DNA of 64,000 nt from JAYREN01 sp963663375 (GTDB lineage Bacteria; Acidobacteriota; Holophagae; Holophagales; Holophagaceae): the NCBI GenBank assembly GCA_963663375.1, contig OY760195.1, positions 868,001 to 932,000 of the forward strand. The letters run 5' to 3'. A program made the position numbers and the translations under genes. The notes under the pieces are model-generated. The model was not told the origin of the DNA. It made no database searches and saw only the letters and a program-made list of their open reading frames with translations. How positions within the stretch are numbered: position 1 is the first letter of the stretch; the number at the start of each line of letters is the position of its first letter. Below, in pieces: positions 45,556 through 57,948 of the stretch.

Positions 45556-46548
45556 CTATGCCTTCCAGCCGGTCAGCACGCGCATGTAGTTGGCGCGCTC
45601 GAAGGCGGCAGGGTTGGGGGACTTCATGAGGCTCATGGAACCACGCATCTGATCGATGGATTCGTACTCGTGCGCCTCCATCCAGCTGACCAGCTCCGCC
45701 TTTACCTTTCCGATTTGTTCCGGGCCGTGCTTCAGGAGCGCCGAGACCATCTGAACCCCCGTGGCGCCCGCCATGACGGCCTTGATGGCATCCTCGGCGC
45801 TGTGGACGCCCCCGCTGGCGGCCATGGGGATCTTGATGTGGCTGTAGAGGATGGCGAGCCAGCGCATGCGCAGCCGGAGGGTGCTGGGGCCACTCAGTTC
45901 CAGGCTCGGCACCACGTCCAGGTTCTCGATATCGATATCTGGCTGGTAGAAGCGGTTGAACAGCACCAGCGCATCGGCGCCCGCGCCCTCTACCACCTTG
46001 GCGAAGTGGGCCATGGACGAGAAATACGGAGAGAGCTTCACCGCCACCGGCAGGGCGACCGCACTCTTGACCATGCGAATGATCTCCAGGGTGCGCCGCT
46101 CGACGGCCTCACTGGTCTCCAGGGGATTGGTGGGCAGGTAGTAGACGTTGAGCTCCAGGGCATCGGCACCCGCCGCCTGGATTTGCTTGGCGTAGTCGAG
46201 CCAGCCCTTGGGGGTGGTGCCGTTGAGGCTCGCCACCACGGGGATCTTGACCGCCGCCTTGATTTTGCGGATGGCGTCCAGGTAGTTGTCCGGCCCCGTC
46301 TTCATCTCAGCGGCCGTGGGGAAGTACGAGATCGCTTCGGCGAAGGAATCCGCGTGCAGCTCCATGTCCATGATGGTGCCGAACTGTTCGCGGGTGATCT
46401 GCTCCTCGAACAGGGACTGCATCACGATGGCAGCGGCGCCGGAATCCTCCAGACGCCGCACCGCGTCCATGTCCCAACAAAGCGGTGAGGCTCCCGCGAT
46501 GAGCGGGTGGGGAAGGCGAAGGCCGAGGTACGAAACCGTGAGGTCCAT
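45556..46548 (-). CDS. Dihydroorotate dehydrogenase-like flavoprotein next to PFOR
   Basis: A 330-residue TIM-barrel protein. It matches the DHOD-like group that is often found beside pyruvate:ferredoxin oxidoreductase. SYLGLRLPHPLIAGASPL is the opening strand. VVASLNGTTPKGWLDYAKQI, ALELNVYYLPTNP, LPVAVKLSPYFSS and AASGGVHSAEDAIKAVMAGA supply the FMN contacts and phosphate-binding loop. It lacks an FeS partner subunit (PyrK) next to it, and pyr genes are not in the window. The substrate is unknown; pyrimidine synthesis is possible but not proven. The start is an ATG 170 bp downstream of nifJ, after a cruciform hairpin. Confidence 0.82.
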   Translation of the reverse strand: MDLTVSYLGLRLPHPLIAGASPLCWDMDAVRRLEDSGAAAIVMQSLFEEQITREQFGTIMDMELHADSFAEAISYFPTAAEMKTGPDNYLDAIRKIKAAVKIPVVASLNGTTPKGWLDYAKQIQAAGADALELNVYYLPTNPLETSEAVERRTLEIIRMVKSAVALPVAVKLSPYFSSMAHFAKVVEGAGADALVLFNRFYQPDIDIENLDVVPSLELSGPSTLRLRMRWLAILYSHIKIPMAASGGVHSAEDAIKAVMAGATGVQMVSALLKHGPEQIGKVKAELVSWMEAHEYESIDQMRGSMSLMKSPNPAAFERANYMRVLTGWKA

Positions 46549-46639
46549 GGTGCTCTCCTGGATGGGATGGATCGATTCTAGCCCCGGAAGCGGGTGATGA
46601 GTTCGGTATCAAAGCCTTGGATCGCCGCCCGGACCGAAA

Positions 46640-46703
46640 CGTTACGGGGTAACGAATCGAGAGGGCGCCGGTTCCCCTTTCGGGAAAACTCGGCGCCCTC
46701 TCG
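46640..46703 (-). terminator. Double hairpin between nifJ and the DHOD-like gene
   Basis: The main stem is 13 bp and perfect (46658-46670 with 46691-46703) with an inner TTCCC/GGGAA stem in its loop. A second, smaller hairpin (CGTTAC/GTAACG, 46640-46654) follows. Only a weak U-rich stretch lies after the first stem, so it may attenuate rather than fully stop transcription. Confidence 0.6.
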
Positions 46704-46718
46704 GTGTTCAGGTCGCTG

Positions 46719-50282
<3,564 letters not shown>

Positions 50283-50347
50283 GAGTATCCTCCTTCGTGT
50301 GCCTACTCGGTTGAAGTCCGGTGGGGGTGAGAATTCGAGATGGGGGG

Positions 50348-50380
50348 AGACGGCACGATTGCCTCGGCTGGAGCCGTCTC
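50348..50380 (-). promoter_or_regulatory. Inverted repeat in nifJ leader
   Basis: GAGACGGC (50348-50355) pairs with GCCGTCTC (50373-50380), with a 17 nt loop. It lies right at the predicted transcription start and within about 100 nt of the ATG. It could be an operator or an RNA stem. Confidence 0.5.
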
Positions 50381-50389
50381 ACAAGCGCG

Positions 50390-50418
50390 AGTCTAGGAGT
50401 CACGCGGAAAATTGGCAA
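50390..50418 (-). promoter_or_regulatory. Sigma70-type promoter of nifJ
   Basis: On the minus strand, TTGCCA (50418-50413) and TAGACT (50395-50390) are 17 bp apart. The start would lie near 50383, leaving about a 100 nt leader that includes an inverted repeat. Confidence 0.7.
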
Positions 50419-50583
50419 GGGCGGGAAGGCTCCGCCGGGGAAGGTGTGCCATTTGTTACAGCTTGTTCACCCTCTGGCCCACCTCGGTTCAAACTGCCCA
50501 AGGCACCGCGGGCAGGTGTATTCTCGGGTCAGCCCTCGGTAATTTTCGATTTCATGCGATTCGTTCGCAACAAAGGAGCCCCC

Positions 50584-51162
50584 ATGGACCTCAAACAGTC
50601 CCAGACCGCCCAGAATCTGCTCAAGGCCTTCGCGGGTGAAAGCCAGGCACGCAATCGCTACACCTACGCCGCGAATATTGCCCGCACCGAAGGCTTCGAG
50701 TACATCGCCTCCATCTTTGAGGAGACGGCCCACAACGAGCAGGAGCACGCCCGCCTCTTCTATGCCCACCTCGCACCCCTGGCGCCCGAGGTCCTCGAGA
50801 TCACCGCGTCCTATCCTGTGGTGGCAGGGAATACTGCGGCCCAACTCAAGGCCGCGGTATCCGGCGAGAACGAGGAATGGACCCTGCTCTACCCCGCCTT
50901 CGCCAAGATCGCCAAGGAAGAGGGCTTCCCCGAGGTCGCCCGCACCTTCGAGTGGGTCGCCAAGGTCGAGAAGGAGCATGAGGGCCGCTACGCGATGCTC
51001 CTGAGCCGCGTGGAGGCAGGTACGGTCTTCAAGCGGGACGAAAAGATCTCGTGGAGATGTCTGGAATGCGGACACATCCACGAAGGCACCAGCGCCCCCG
51101 GCGCCTGCCCCGTGTGCAAGAAGCCCCAGAGCTGGTTCCAGCCCGTGGCCGAAAAGTTCTGA
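50584..51162 (+). CDS. Rubrerythrin
   Basis: A 192-residue peroxide-detoxifying diiron protein. The ferritin-like domain has the ligand motifs ESQARNRYTYAANIA, EETAHNEQEHARLF and, later, EEGFPEVARTFEWVAKVEKEHEGRY. The C-terminal rubredoxin-like iron site is built from WRCLECGHIHEG and CPVCKKPQSW. Length is standard. The frame is open upstream, but ATG 50584 is preceded by AAAGGAG and begins the family pattern. It is divergent from nifJ, so a ferredoxin-linked enzyme sensitive to oxygen sits beside an oxidative-stress protein. Confidence 0.95.
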   Translation: MDLKQSQTAQNLLKAFAGESQARNRYTYAANIARTEGFEYIASIFEETAHNEQEHARLFYAHLAPLAPEVLEITASYPVVAGNTAAQLKAAVSGENEEWTLLYPAFAKIAKEEGFPEVARTFEWVAKVEKEHEGRYAMLLSRVEAGTVFKRDEKISWRCLECGHIHEGTSAPGACPVCKKPQSWFQPVAEKF

Positions 51163-51178
51163 TCTTCAGCTGGTCTCA

Positions 51179-51214
51179 CGAAAGATGGGGCGACGAGGGT
51201 CGCCCCATCTTTCG
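51179..51214 (+). terminator. Terminator after rubrerythrin
   Basis: A perfect 16 bp stem (51179-51194 with 51199-51214, loop GAGG). The rising arm starts CGAAAGATGGGG and the falling arm ends ATCTTTCG, with a short T run inside. It comes 16 bp after the stop codon. Confidence 0.8.
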
Positions 51215-51283
51215 CATAGAGGCTCGCCGTGCGACCATTACCTGCAAGGCTCCGCGATGGCGGACCCCGTTCTTGAGGTTCCG

Positions 51284-52744
51284 ATGCTGACCTTGCCCCT
51301 CATGCAGGCCCTGACCTTTGATGACGTGCTCCTCGTACCGGGGCCGTCGGAAGTCCATCCCAATCAAGTGGAACTCGCGACCAAGCTGACGCGAAAGGTC
51401 CATCTGCGGATTCCCCTGATTTCCTCGGCCATGGACACGGTGACTGAAGGCCGCCTCGCCATCGCCCTGGCCCAGCAGGGAGGCCTCGGCATCATCCATA
51501 AGAACCTCCCCATCGAGCGCCAGGCGGAGGAAGTGGACAAGGTCAAGCGGTCCGAATCCGGCATGATCACGGATCCCATCACCATCCGCCCCGATGCGCC
51601 CATCGGGGAAGCCGAGGAGATGATGGCCAAGTTCAAGATCTCCGGGGTGCCCGTGGTGGAAAAGGGCAAGCTGGTGGGCATCCTCACCAACCGCGATCTG
51701 CGTTTCGAGACCAACCTGGATCTGCTGGTGAGCGATCGCATGACCAAGCAGCCCCTGGTGACCGTGCCCGTGGGTACCACCCTGGAACAGGCCAAGGTTA
51801 AGCTCCAGCAGCACCGCATCGAGAAGCTCCTGGTGGTGGACGACGAGGGCGCCTTGAAGGGCCTCATCACCGTCAAGGACATCGAGAAGTCCATCAACTA
51901 TCCCAACGCCTGCAAGGACGCCATGGGCCGCCTGAGGGTGGGCGCCGCCGTCGGCGTGGGCCACGATCTGCTCGACCGCGCCACCGCCCTGGTCAAGGCC
52001 AAGGTCGACGTGCTCTGCCTGGATTCCAGCCACGGCCACGCCAAGGGTGTTATCGACGCCGTGCGCCTGCTCAAGAAGACCTTCCCCGACACCCAGGTGA
52101 TCGCGGGCAACGTGGCCACCTACCAAGGCGCCAAGGACCTGATCCTGGCTGGCGCCGACGCCGTCAAGGTAGGCATTGGCCCTGGCTCAATCTGCACCAC
52201 GCGCATCGTCACCGGCGCGGGTATGCCCCAGATGACCGCCGTGGCGGAAGCCTCCCGGGCCTGTCGCGAACAGGGTGTGCCCTGCATCGCCGATGGGGGC
52301 GTGAAGTACTCCGGGGATGTCGCCAAGGCCATTGCCGCCGGGGCGGATTGCGTGATGATCGGCAGCCTCTTCGCGGGCACCGAGGAGGCCCCCGGCGAGA
52401 CCATCTTCTACCAGGGCCGCACCTTCAAGTCCTACCGGGGCATGGGCTCCATCGGCGCCATGAAGCAGGGTTCCAAGGACCGCTACTTCCAGGAGGGCAA
52501 GGACGACACCAAGCTCGTGCCCGAGGGCATCGAGGGTCAGGTTCCCTACAAGGGCCGGGTGGCCGATCTCGTGACCCAGCTCCTGGGTGGCCTGCGGGCG
52601 GGCATGGGCCTCGTGGGCGGCAAGGATATCGCCGACTTCCAGGCCAAAGCCACCTTCGTCCAGATCACCGGCGCGGGCCTGCGGGAGAGCCACGCCCACG
52701 ACGTGATGATCACCAAGGAAGCCCCGAACTACCGGATGGATTGA
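51284..52744 (+). CDS. guaB: Inosine-5'-monophosphate dehydrogenase GuaB
   Basis: A 486-residue enzyme that oxidises IMP to XMP, the first committed step to GMP. The opening MLTLPLMQALTFDDVLLVPG corresponds to that of E. coli GuaB. Two CBS domains follow (about residues 95-210, DPITIRPDAPIGEAEEMM and PLVTVPVGTTLEQAKVKLQQ). The catalytic Cys lies in KVGIGPGSICTTRIVTGAG. The mobile flap is rebuilt from YRGMGSIGAMKQGSKDRYFQ. ATG 51257 is an alternative start. With hpt in the window, it covers purine salvage and GMP synthesis. Confidence 0.96.
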   Translation: MLTLPLMQALTFDDVLLVPGPSEVHPNQVELATKLTRKVHLRIPLISSAMDTVTEGRLAIALAQQGGLGIIHKNLPIERQAEEVDKVKRSESGMITDPITIRPDAPIGEAEEMMAKFKISGVPVVEKGKLVGILTNRDLRFETNLDLLVSDRMTKQPLVTVPVGTTLEQAKVKLQQHRIEKLLVVDDEGALKGLITVKDIEKSINYPNACKDAMGRLRVGAAVGVGHDLLDRATALVKAKVDVLCLDSSHGHAKGVIDAVRLLKKTFPDTQVIAGNVATYQGAKDLILAGADAVKVGIGPGSICTTRIVTGAGMPQMTAVAEASRACREQGVPCIADGGVKYSGDVAKAIAAGADCVMIGSLFAGTEEAPGETIFYQGRTFKSYRGMGSIGAMKQGSKDRYFQEGKDDTKLVPEGIEGQVPYKGRVADLVTQLLGGLRAGMGLVGGKDIADFQAKATFVQITGAGLRESHAHDVMITKEAPNYRMD

Positions 52745-52771
52745 GTCGGCTCAGCTCTGCGGAACATTTCC

Positions 52772-54670
52772 TCAGCTCTTGAACCGCACGGCCTGATCAC
52801 CCCTCACGTCCACGGGGTGTGAGCCGCCGCGGCCCTGGATGCTGATGGTGTGAGCCCCCTTGACGACCCGGATGGGTGTGCCGCCATCGCTCTCCACCGA
52901 GGTGGCGAGGCCATCGATGACCACAATCCCGGAGGCCGGGAAGGTCTCCACGGTGATGTTCGCGAGGCCGGGCAGACTGATGGCGCAAGGCTGGTCAGGC
53001 TGCACCTGGAGGGTCCGCGTCTCCTTGAAGAAGAATTTCGGGTTGGAGAGTTCCACCTTGTGAGCGCCCGGAGGCAGCTTGATCTTCGTGCCGCTGTCTC
53101 CCAGATCCTTGCCATCCAGCCGCACCCGAACACTGAATTCCCCGTTCACCTTCAGGAAGCCCGGCGCATTGGCATCCACCGTGGTGACCTCACCCGTCGT
53201 CGTGGCCTCGGTGTGGGACATGAGCACGAAGACCTGCGTACCGGGCGCCTCGCCCTCCTTGAAAGAGGGATTCAGCACCAGATCGCCCTTGCTGAAGGTG
53301 ACCTCGTGTTTCCGGGACTGGTCCCAGGCCTTGACGGCCAGGGGCGTCACGCCTTCGAGGGGTTTCCCATCCATCACCACCGCCGCCCCCTCCGGGAGCG
53401 TGCGCAGGGTTTCATCCGTGATCCTGGGCTTCAGGGCCAACCGGGGGGCCGCATTTTCCCCCTGATAGGTGTATTCCTGGGGCTCGTAGCCATCCCGTCG
53501 CAGGGTGACCCGCTCTCCCTTCTTCATGGCCCGGGCGATGCCTGTGGGCCCCACTTCTCGCTCCCCCAGGAAGACGGTGGCAGGCGGGTCCGCGTGCAGC
53601 GTGACCGTGGATTCACCCTTGGGAAAGAAGAGATAGGCGCCGACGCCCACCGCCACCAGCGTTACGGCGATGAGGCCGATGCGCAGTCCCAGACTGGATT
53701 TCCGCGCCTTGGAGGGGGGAATGAACATCGTCTCCTCGTGGGACCGGGAGAGCAGGGGCGGCGGAGTCGAACCTCCCCCCATCCTCAGCAGGCCGATGAT
53801 CTCCAGGCGAGTGTCCTTTTCCAGCACCGTGGTGGCATCCAGCAGGTCGCGCACAAAGGCGCCGCAGGTGGGGTACCGTTCATCGGGATTCTTGGCGAGC
53901 ACCCGGGTGAAGATCCGGTGCCAGCCTTCGGGCAACAGCCCCAGGACAGGCGGTTTGATCTCCAGCGGCGGCTCATTGACAATGCGGTAGAGGATCGTGT
54001 TGATGGAGGTGCCGGGAAAGGGGAGCGTTCCCGACAGCATCTCGAAGACCATCACGCCGAAACTGAAGATGTCCGAGCGGGCCGTAGCGTGGCCCTCCTT
54101 GATCTGCTCGGGACTCGCGTAGCTCGGGGTGCCCAGGAAGGTGCCGGTCTGGGTAAGGTTTGCATCCTCACGCTTGGCGATGCCGAAGTCCATGAGCTTG
54201 GGGCGACCATCCTCCGTGATCATGACATTGCCCGGCTTCACATCCCGATGCACGATGCCATGACTGTGGGCATGGTCCAGGGCGGCGGCGATGCCTGCGG
54301 CCATCCGGAGCTTCATGCCCAGATCACCGGCGGGCAGGTCTCCGGACTTGATGAATGCGTCAAGGGATTTCCCCGCCACGAATTCCATGGCCAGGAAGGG
54401 GCCAACCTCGCTGTCGCCCACGTCGTAGATGGTCACGATGCCCGGATCGTTCAATACCCCGGAAACTTCGGCTTCCCGCTGAAAGCGGGCCAGGAACTCA
54501 CTGCGATCATTCTCGTTGCGGATGGCGTCCAGCTTCACGACCTTGATGGCGAGCTTCCGCTTGATCCGGGGATCCTCGGCCAAGTAGACGCTGCCCATGG
54601 CTCCGGCCCCCAGCAGACGCTTGATCTCGTAACGCCCGATCACCTTGGGGAGATTGTCGGATTCAGTCAT
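52772..54670 (-). CDS. Ser/Thr protein kinase with PEGA-like periplasmic domains
   Basis: A 632-residue eukaryotic-type kinase. The N-terminal catalytic domain (about residues 13-270) has the glycine loop LLGAGAMGSVYLAE, Lys43, the catalytic loop HGIVHRDVKPGN with Asp143, and MDFGIAKRED with Asp161. One transmembrane helix (about residues 335-355, LGLRIGLIAVTLVAVGVGAY) is followed by beta-rich repeats. VTLHADPPATVFLGEREVG and LPEGAAVVMDGKPLEGVTP match the PEGA pattern of extracellular sensor domains. Such kinases are plentiful in Acidobacteriota and Myxococcota. Its targets are unknown. It ends 27 bp from the convergent guaB end. Confidence 0.92.
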   Translation of the reverse strand: MTESDNLPKVIGRYEIKRLLGAGAMGSVYLAEDPRIKRKLAIKVVKLDAIRNENDRSEFLARFQREAEVSGVLNDPGIVTIYDVGDSEVGPFLAMEFVAGKSLDAFIKSGDLPAGDLGMKLRMAAGIAAALDHAHSHGIVHRDVKPGNVMITEDGRPKLMDFGIAKREDANLTQTGTFLGTPSYASPEQIKEGHATARSDIFSFGVMVFEMLSGTLPFPGTSINTILYRIVNEPPLEIKPPVLGLLPEGWHRIFTRVLAKNPDERYPTCGAFVRDLLDATTVLEKDTRLEIIGLLRMGGGSTPPPLLSRSHEETMFIPPSKARKSSLGLRIGLIAVTLVAVGVGAYLFFPKGESTVTLHADPPATVFLGEREVGPTGIARAMKKGERVTLRRDGYEPQEYTYQGENAAPRLALKPRITDETLRTLPEGAAVVMDGKPLEGVTPLAVKAWDQSRKHEVTFSKGDLVLNPSFKEGEAPGTQVFVLMSHTEATTTGEVTTVDANAPGFLKVNGEFSVRVRLDGKDLGDSGTKIKLPPGAHKVELSNPKFFFKETRTLQVQPDQPCAISLPGLANITVETFPASGIVVIDGLATSVESDGGTPIRVVKGAHTISIQGRGGSHPVDVRGDQAVRFKS

Positions 54671-54814
54671 GCGGGCTCACTTGGGAATACTCGAATCCTA
54701 TCTCGGAAAGACCCGCGAATAGGTAAAAAATCACAAGGGCGCTTTCCACTATTGCTGCCAGAATAAGGCATCGTCCGCAATGACAGCAGGCGATATCGGG
54801 GGCCCTAAACCGCC

Positions 54815-56338
54815 ATGGAAATCCTCAAGACGTCCATCCTCGTTCTCTACTTCACCATCCTGACCATCCTCAGTGTGTACGGCGCCCACCGCCTGTACAT
54901 GCTGATGCTGTATTTCAGGCACAAGAAGGACGTGCCCCAGCCCAAGGGTGGACCCGACTACCGCCCCCACGTCACCGTCCAGCTCGCGGTCTTCAACGAG
55001 ATGAACGTGATCGAGCGTCTGATGGATTACGTCGTCAAGATGCGCTGGCCCAAGGACAAGCTGGAGATCCAGCTCCTCGACGACTCCACGGACAGCACCG
55101 TCAACGTGGCCCAGGCCGTCTGCGACAAGTACCGCGCACTTGGCTTCGACATCTCCTACATCCACCGCGATGACCGCACGGGCTTCAAGGCGGGCGCCCT
55201 GAACAACGGCCTGAAGGTCGCCAAGGGCGAATTCGTGGCCATGTTCGATGCCGACTTCCTGCCTACCGAGGATTTCCTCGAGCTGGCCGTGCCCCATTTC
55301 GCCGATGACAAGGTGGCCTTCATCCAGGGCTGCTGGGACCATCTCAATCGCGACTTCAATCTCCTGACCCAGGTTCAGGCCATCCTGCTGGACGGCCACT
55401 TCGTCTTCGAGCACACGGCCCGCAATCGCTCCAACGCCTTCTTCAATTTCTCAGGCACCGCGGGCATGTGGCGCGTGGCCGCCATCGCCGACGCGGGGGG
55501 CTGGGAGCACGACACCATCACCGAGGATGCCGATCTCAGCTACCGCGCTCAGCTCAAGGGCTGGCGTGGCGTGTATCTCAAGGATCTGGTGGTCCCCGCC
55601 GAACTCCCCGTGGAAGTGAATGCCTTCAAGAGCCAGCAGCACCGCTGGGCCAAGGGCAATGCCCAGGTCATCCGCAAGCTCCTGAAGACCATCTGGACCA
55701 GCAAGGCCAGTCTCCACACCAAGCTCGAGTGCTGGTTCCACCTCTCCGCCAACTGCAACTACCTGCTGATGGTCATCCTCGCCATCATCATGGTGCCCTG
55801 CATGATCCTCCGGGCGGGAACGCCCTGGTACGTGCTCCTCGCCACCGATGCCCCCTTCTTCCTGCTGAACGCCGTGAGCGTGGGCCTCTATTTCGGCCTC
55901 TCCCAGCGCGAAGTGAAGAACAACAAGAACTGGACCAAGCGGCTGAAGTACGTGCCTGGCCTCATGAGCCTGGGCATTGGCCTGGGGCTCAACCAGGCCA
56001 AGGCGGTGCTCGAGGGCTTCTTCACCGACGACATCGAATTCAAGCGCACCCCCAAGCTGGGCGTGGACGAGAACGGGAATGCCACCGCCAGCAAGAAGGC
56101 CTACAAGGTGCCCAAGAGCCTCATCACCTTCCTGGACCTCGCCTTCGCCATCTACTACTTCGGGGCGCTGCTGGTGGCCATCTGGTTCCGGAAGTGGGCC
56201 TCGGTGCCCTTCCTCTGGCTCTTCTTCAGCGGCTTCGCCTACATCAGCTTCATGTCCCTGGCCGATGTGCAGATCTTCAAGCGCCTGGCCATGGATGAGC
56301 TGGAAGACCTGGAAACGGAGCACGACTTCGTCCAGTAG
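54815..56338 (+). CDS. Family 2 membrane glycosyltransferase (cellulose/mannan synthase-like)
   Basis: A 507-residue processive-type GT2. An N-terminal helix (about residues 7-28) leads to the cytoplasmic catalytic domain with LQLLDDSTDSTVNVAQ, then the DxD in AMFDADFLPTEDF, TITEDADLSYRAQLKGW with the catalytic Asp, and SQQHRWAKGNAQV, the QxxRW motif. The C-terminal half has about four membrane segments. It lacks a PilZ domain, so c-di-GMP control is not built in. The layout and size resemble plant CslA mannan synthases and bacterial relatives. The sugar cannot be told. It lies 144 bp from the divergent kinase gene. Confidence 0.9.
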   Translation: MEILKTSILVLYFTILTILSVYGAHRLYMLMLYFRHKKDVPQPKGGPDYRPHVTVQLAVFNEMNVIERLMDYVVKMRWPKDKLEIQLLDDSTDSTVNVAQAVCDKYRALGFDISYIHRDDRTGFKAGALNNGLKVAKGEFVAMFDADFLPTEDFLELAVPHFADDKVAFIQGCWDHLNRDFNLLTQVQAILLDGHFVFEHTARNRSNAFFNFSGTAGMWRVAAIADAGGWEHDTITEDADLSYRAQLKGWRGVYLKDLVVPAELPVEVNAFKSQQHRWAKGNAQVIRKLLKTIWTSKASLHTKLECWFHLSANCNYLLMVILAIIMVPCMILRAGTPWYVLLATDAPFFLLNAVSVGLYFGLSQREVKNNKNWTKRLKYVPGLMSLGIGLGLNQAKAVLEGFFTDDIEFKRTPKLGVDENGNATASKKAYKVPKSLITFLDLAFAIYYFGALLVAIWFRKWASVPFLWLFFSGFAYISFMSLADVQIFKRLAMDELEDLETEHDFVQ

Positions 56339-56356
56339 CACCCTTCCGGAGGGGCC

Positions 56357-56638
56357 ATGCCCCGCGTCCGTCGTCCCAGCGCAGTGGCGCTTCGCTACCA
56401 ACCCGAAGCGCCCTTCCTGGACGCCGCCCCTCGTCTGGTCGCCAAGGGGCAAGGCTTCCTGGCGGATCGCATTCTCGAACTGGCCCGCCAGCACGGCGTT
56501 CCCATCCAGCGTGATCCCGATCTGCTAGCCACCCTGGAACCCCTTGACGTGAACAGCCTCATTCCGCCCGATCTCTTTCAGGCCGTAGCGGTGGTGCTTG
56601 CGGCCCTCTATCGTGCGAACAAAGGCTCACACTCATGA
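56357..56638 (+). CDS. FlhB C-terminal-domain-like protein (FhlB type)
   Basis: A 93-residue protein resembling only the cytoplasmic C-terminal domain of flagellar export protein FlhB. RPSAVALRYQPEAPFLDAAP, VAKGQGFLADRILELARQHG and VPIQRDPDLLATLEPL follow that domain's pattern. The autocleavage NPTH site is absent. Such stand-alone versions (FlhX/FhlB) can take part in export substrate switching, but a role here is inferred. It is placed among unrelated genes, 18 bp after the glycosyltransferase, and overlaps the PHP gene by 4 bp. Confidence 0.8.
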   Translation: MPRVRRPSAVALRYQPEAPFLDAAPRLVAKGQGFLADRILELARQHGVPIQRDPDLLATLEPLDVNSLIPPDLFQAVAVVLAALYRANKGSHS

Positions 56639-57504
56639 CTCAGGCCCCTGGCCCCGCGATCGACCTCCACTGCCATTCCATCTTCAGCGATGGCACCGAT
56701 GCGCCGGAAGCCCTGGCCCTTAGGGCCGAGGCTCTCGGGCTCGCGGCCCTGGCCCTCACCGATCACGACACCCTCGACGGGCTGCCGCGTTTCCTCGCGG
56801 CCCAGCCTCAGGTGAGCACGCGACTCCTCACGGGCATCGAGCTGAGCTGCCGGTTCATGAATCGGGAACTGCACGTCCTGGGCCTGCTCTTCGATGCCGA
56901 GGATGCGGTCTTCCAATCGCGAATCGAGGAGATCCGGGGCGGCCGCCGAAGCCGCAACGACGCGCTCATCGCCCGCCTTCAGGGCCTGGGCATTCCCATC
57001 AACCTCCAGGACGTCCAGGCCTTTGCTCCCACCAACCTGATCTCGCGCACCCACTTTGCCAAGCTCCTGGCCGCCATGGGAGTCGTCCCCACCGCCCAGG
57101 AGGCCCACCGCAAGCTCATCGGCGAGGGCGGTCCCGCCTTCGTTCCCTTCCAGGAACTGAGCCCGGCCGAGGCCTCGCAATGGATCCATGAGGCCGGAGG
57201 TGTCGCCATCGTCGCCCACCCCGGGCGCTTCGCCGGGGGGCGCTTCATCTGGGATGAAGCCATGGCCGATCTCCGCAACATGGGCCTCGATGGCTTCGAG
57301 GCGTACTACAGCGAATACGGCCCCACGGAAACGCGGCGCTTCCTCCAACTGGCCGAGCGCCTGGGCATGGTGGCCAGTGGCGGCAGCGACTACCACGGCG
57401 CCATGAAGCCGGGCCTTGAACTGGGCCGTGGCCGGGGCAATCTGCACATCCCCGACTCCGTGCTGACGGCGCTCCAAAATTGTCGGCCGCGCCAGACCGC
57501 CTGA
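56635..57504 (+). CDS. PHP-domain phosphoesterase
   Basis: A 289-residue metal-dependent hydrolase of the polymerase-and-histidinol-phosphatase family. Metal ligands are in AIDLHCHSIFSDGTDAP and LALTDHDTLDGLPRF (residues 10-50), then TGIELSC, ISRTHFAKLL, IVAHPGRFAGG and ASGGSDYHGAMKPG. The last motif block and length match the YciV/TrpH group, now called RNase AM, which trims the 5' ends of rRNA. It is therefore a plausible RNA 5'-3' nuclease, but other PHP enzymes hydrolyse nucleotides. It overlaps the FlhB-like gene by 4 bp. Confidence 0.88.
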   Translation: MTQAPGPAIDLHCHSIFSDGTDAPEALALRAEALGLAALALTDHDTLDGLPRFLAAQPQVSTRLLTGIELSCRFMNRELHVLGLLFDAEDAVFQSRIEEIRGGRRSRNDALIARLQGLGIPINLQDVQAFAPTNLISRTHFAKLLAAMGVVPTAQEAHRKLIGEGGPAFVPFQELSPAEASQWIHEAGGVAIVAHPGRFAGGRFIWDEAMADLRNMGLDGFEAYYSEYGPTETRRFLQLAERLGMVASGGSDYHGAMKPGLELGRGRGNLHIPDSVLTALQNCRPRQTA

Positions 57505-57549
57505 ACCGCTTGCCAGGGTTATGATGGGGACTGCTCCAGAGGAAACGGC

Positions 57550-57948
57550 ATGCCCATCAAGATCCTCCTCGTCGAGGACGACGCTATCAACGTGAAGTTC
57601 ATGAAGGTCGTCCTGACCCGCAAGGGCGGCTACGAGGTTCTGGTCAGCGAAGATGTGGACGAGATCATCCGGCTGGCCGCGTCGGGCGAAGTTTCGGCCA
57701 TCGTCATGGATATCAGCCTCTCCCGCTCCACCCACGAGGGGCAGAAGGTCGACGGCGTCTTCATCACCCGGCTTCTCAAGCAGAACCCCGAAACCGCCAA
57801 GGTGCCCATCATCCTGGCCACGGCCCACGCCATGTTCGGCGACCGGGAGCGCTTCCTGGCGGAGACCGGCGCCGAGCACTACATCGCCAAACCCATCCAC
57901 GATCCGGATCACTTTCTGGCGGAAGTCCGGAAAGTGCTGCCCGAATGA
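57550..57948 (+). CDS. Single-domain response regulator
   Basis: A 132-residue receiver domain without an output domain. The acidic pocket is LLVEDDAINV (residues 7-16), the phospho-accepting Asp54 is in AIVMDISLS, Thr91 in LATAHAMFG and Lys114 in YIAKPIHDP. An insertion after beta3 (SRSTHEGQKVDG) is slightly longer than usual. Such stand-alone receivers (CheY- or DivK-like) act by protein contact in chemotaxis, cell-cycle or phosphorelay systems. No histidine kinase lies nearby. The stop overlaps the truA start by 4 bp. Confidence 0.92.
   Translation: MPIKILLVEDDAINVKFMKVVLTRKGGYEVLVSEDVDEIIRLAASGEVSAIVMDISLSRSTHEGQKVDGVFITRLLKQNPETAKVPIILATAHAMFGDRERFLAETGAEHYIAKPIHDPDHFLAEVRKVLPE

Larger units (their letters stand above)
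50283..50583. other. Divergent promoter region between nifJ and rubrerythrin
   Basis: A 301 bp gap without a gene. It holds the nifJ promoter and leader hairpin (50348-50418) and the rubrerythrin ribosome binding site AAAGGAG. No convincing promoter for rubrerythrin was found; TATTCT near 50520 is the best -10 but lacks a good -35. Confidence 0.6.

Noticed and set aside
51163..51283. Purine riboswitch before guaB
   Set aside because: The gap holds only the rubrerythrin terminator and a short leader; no purine aptamer core was seen.
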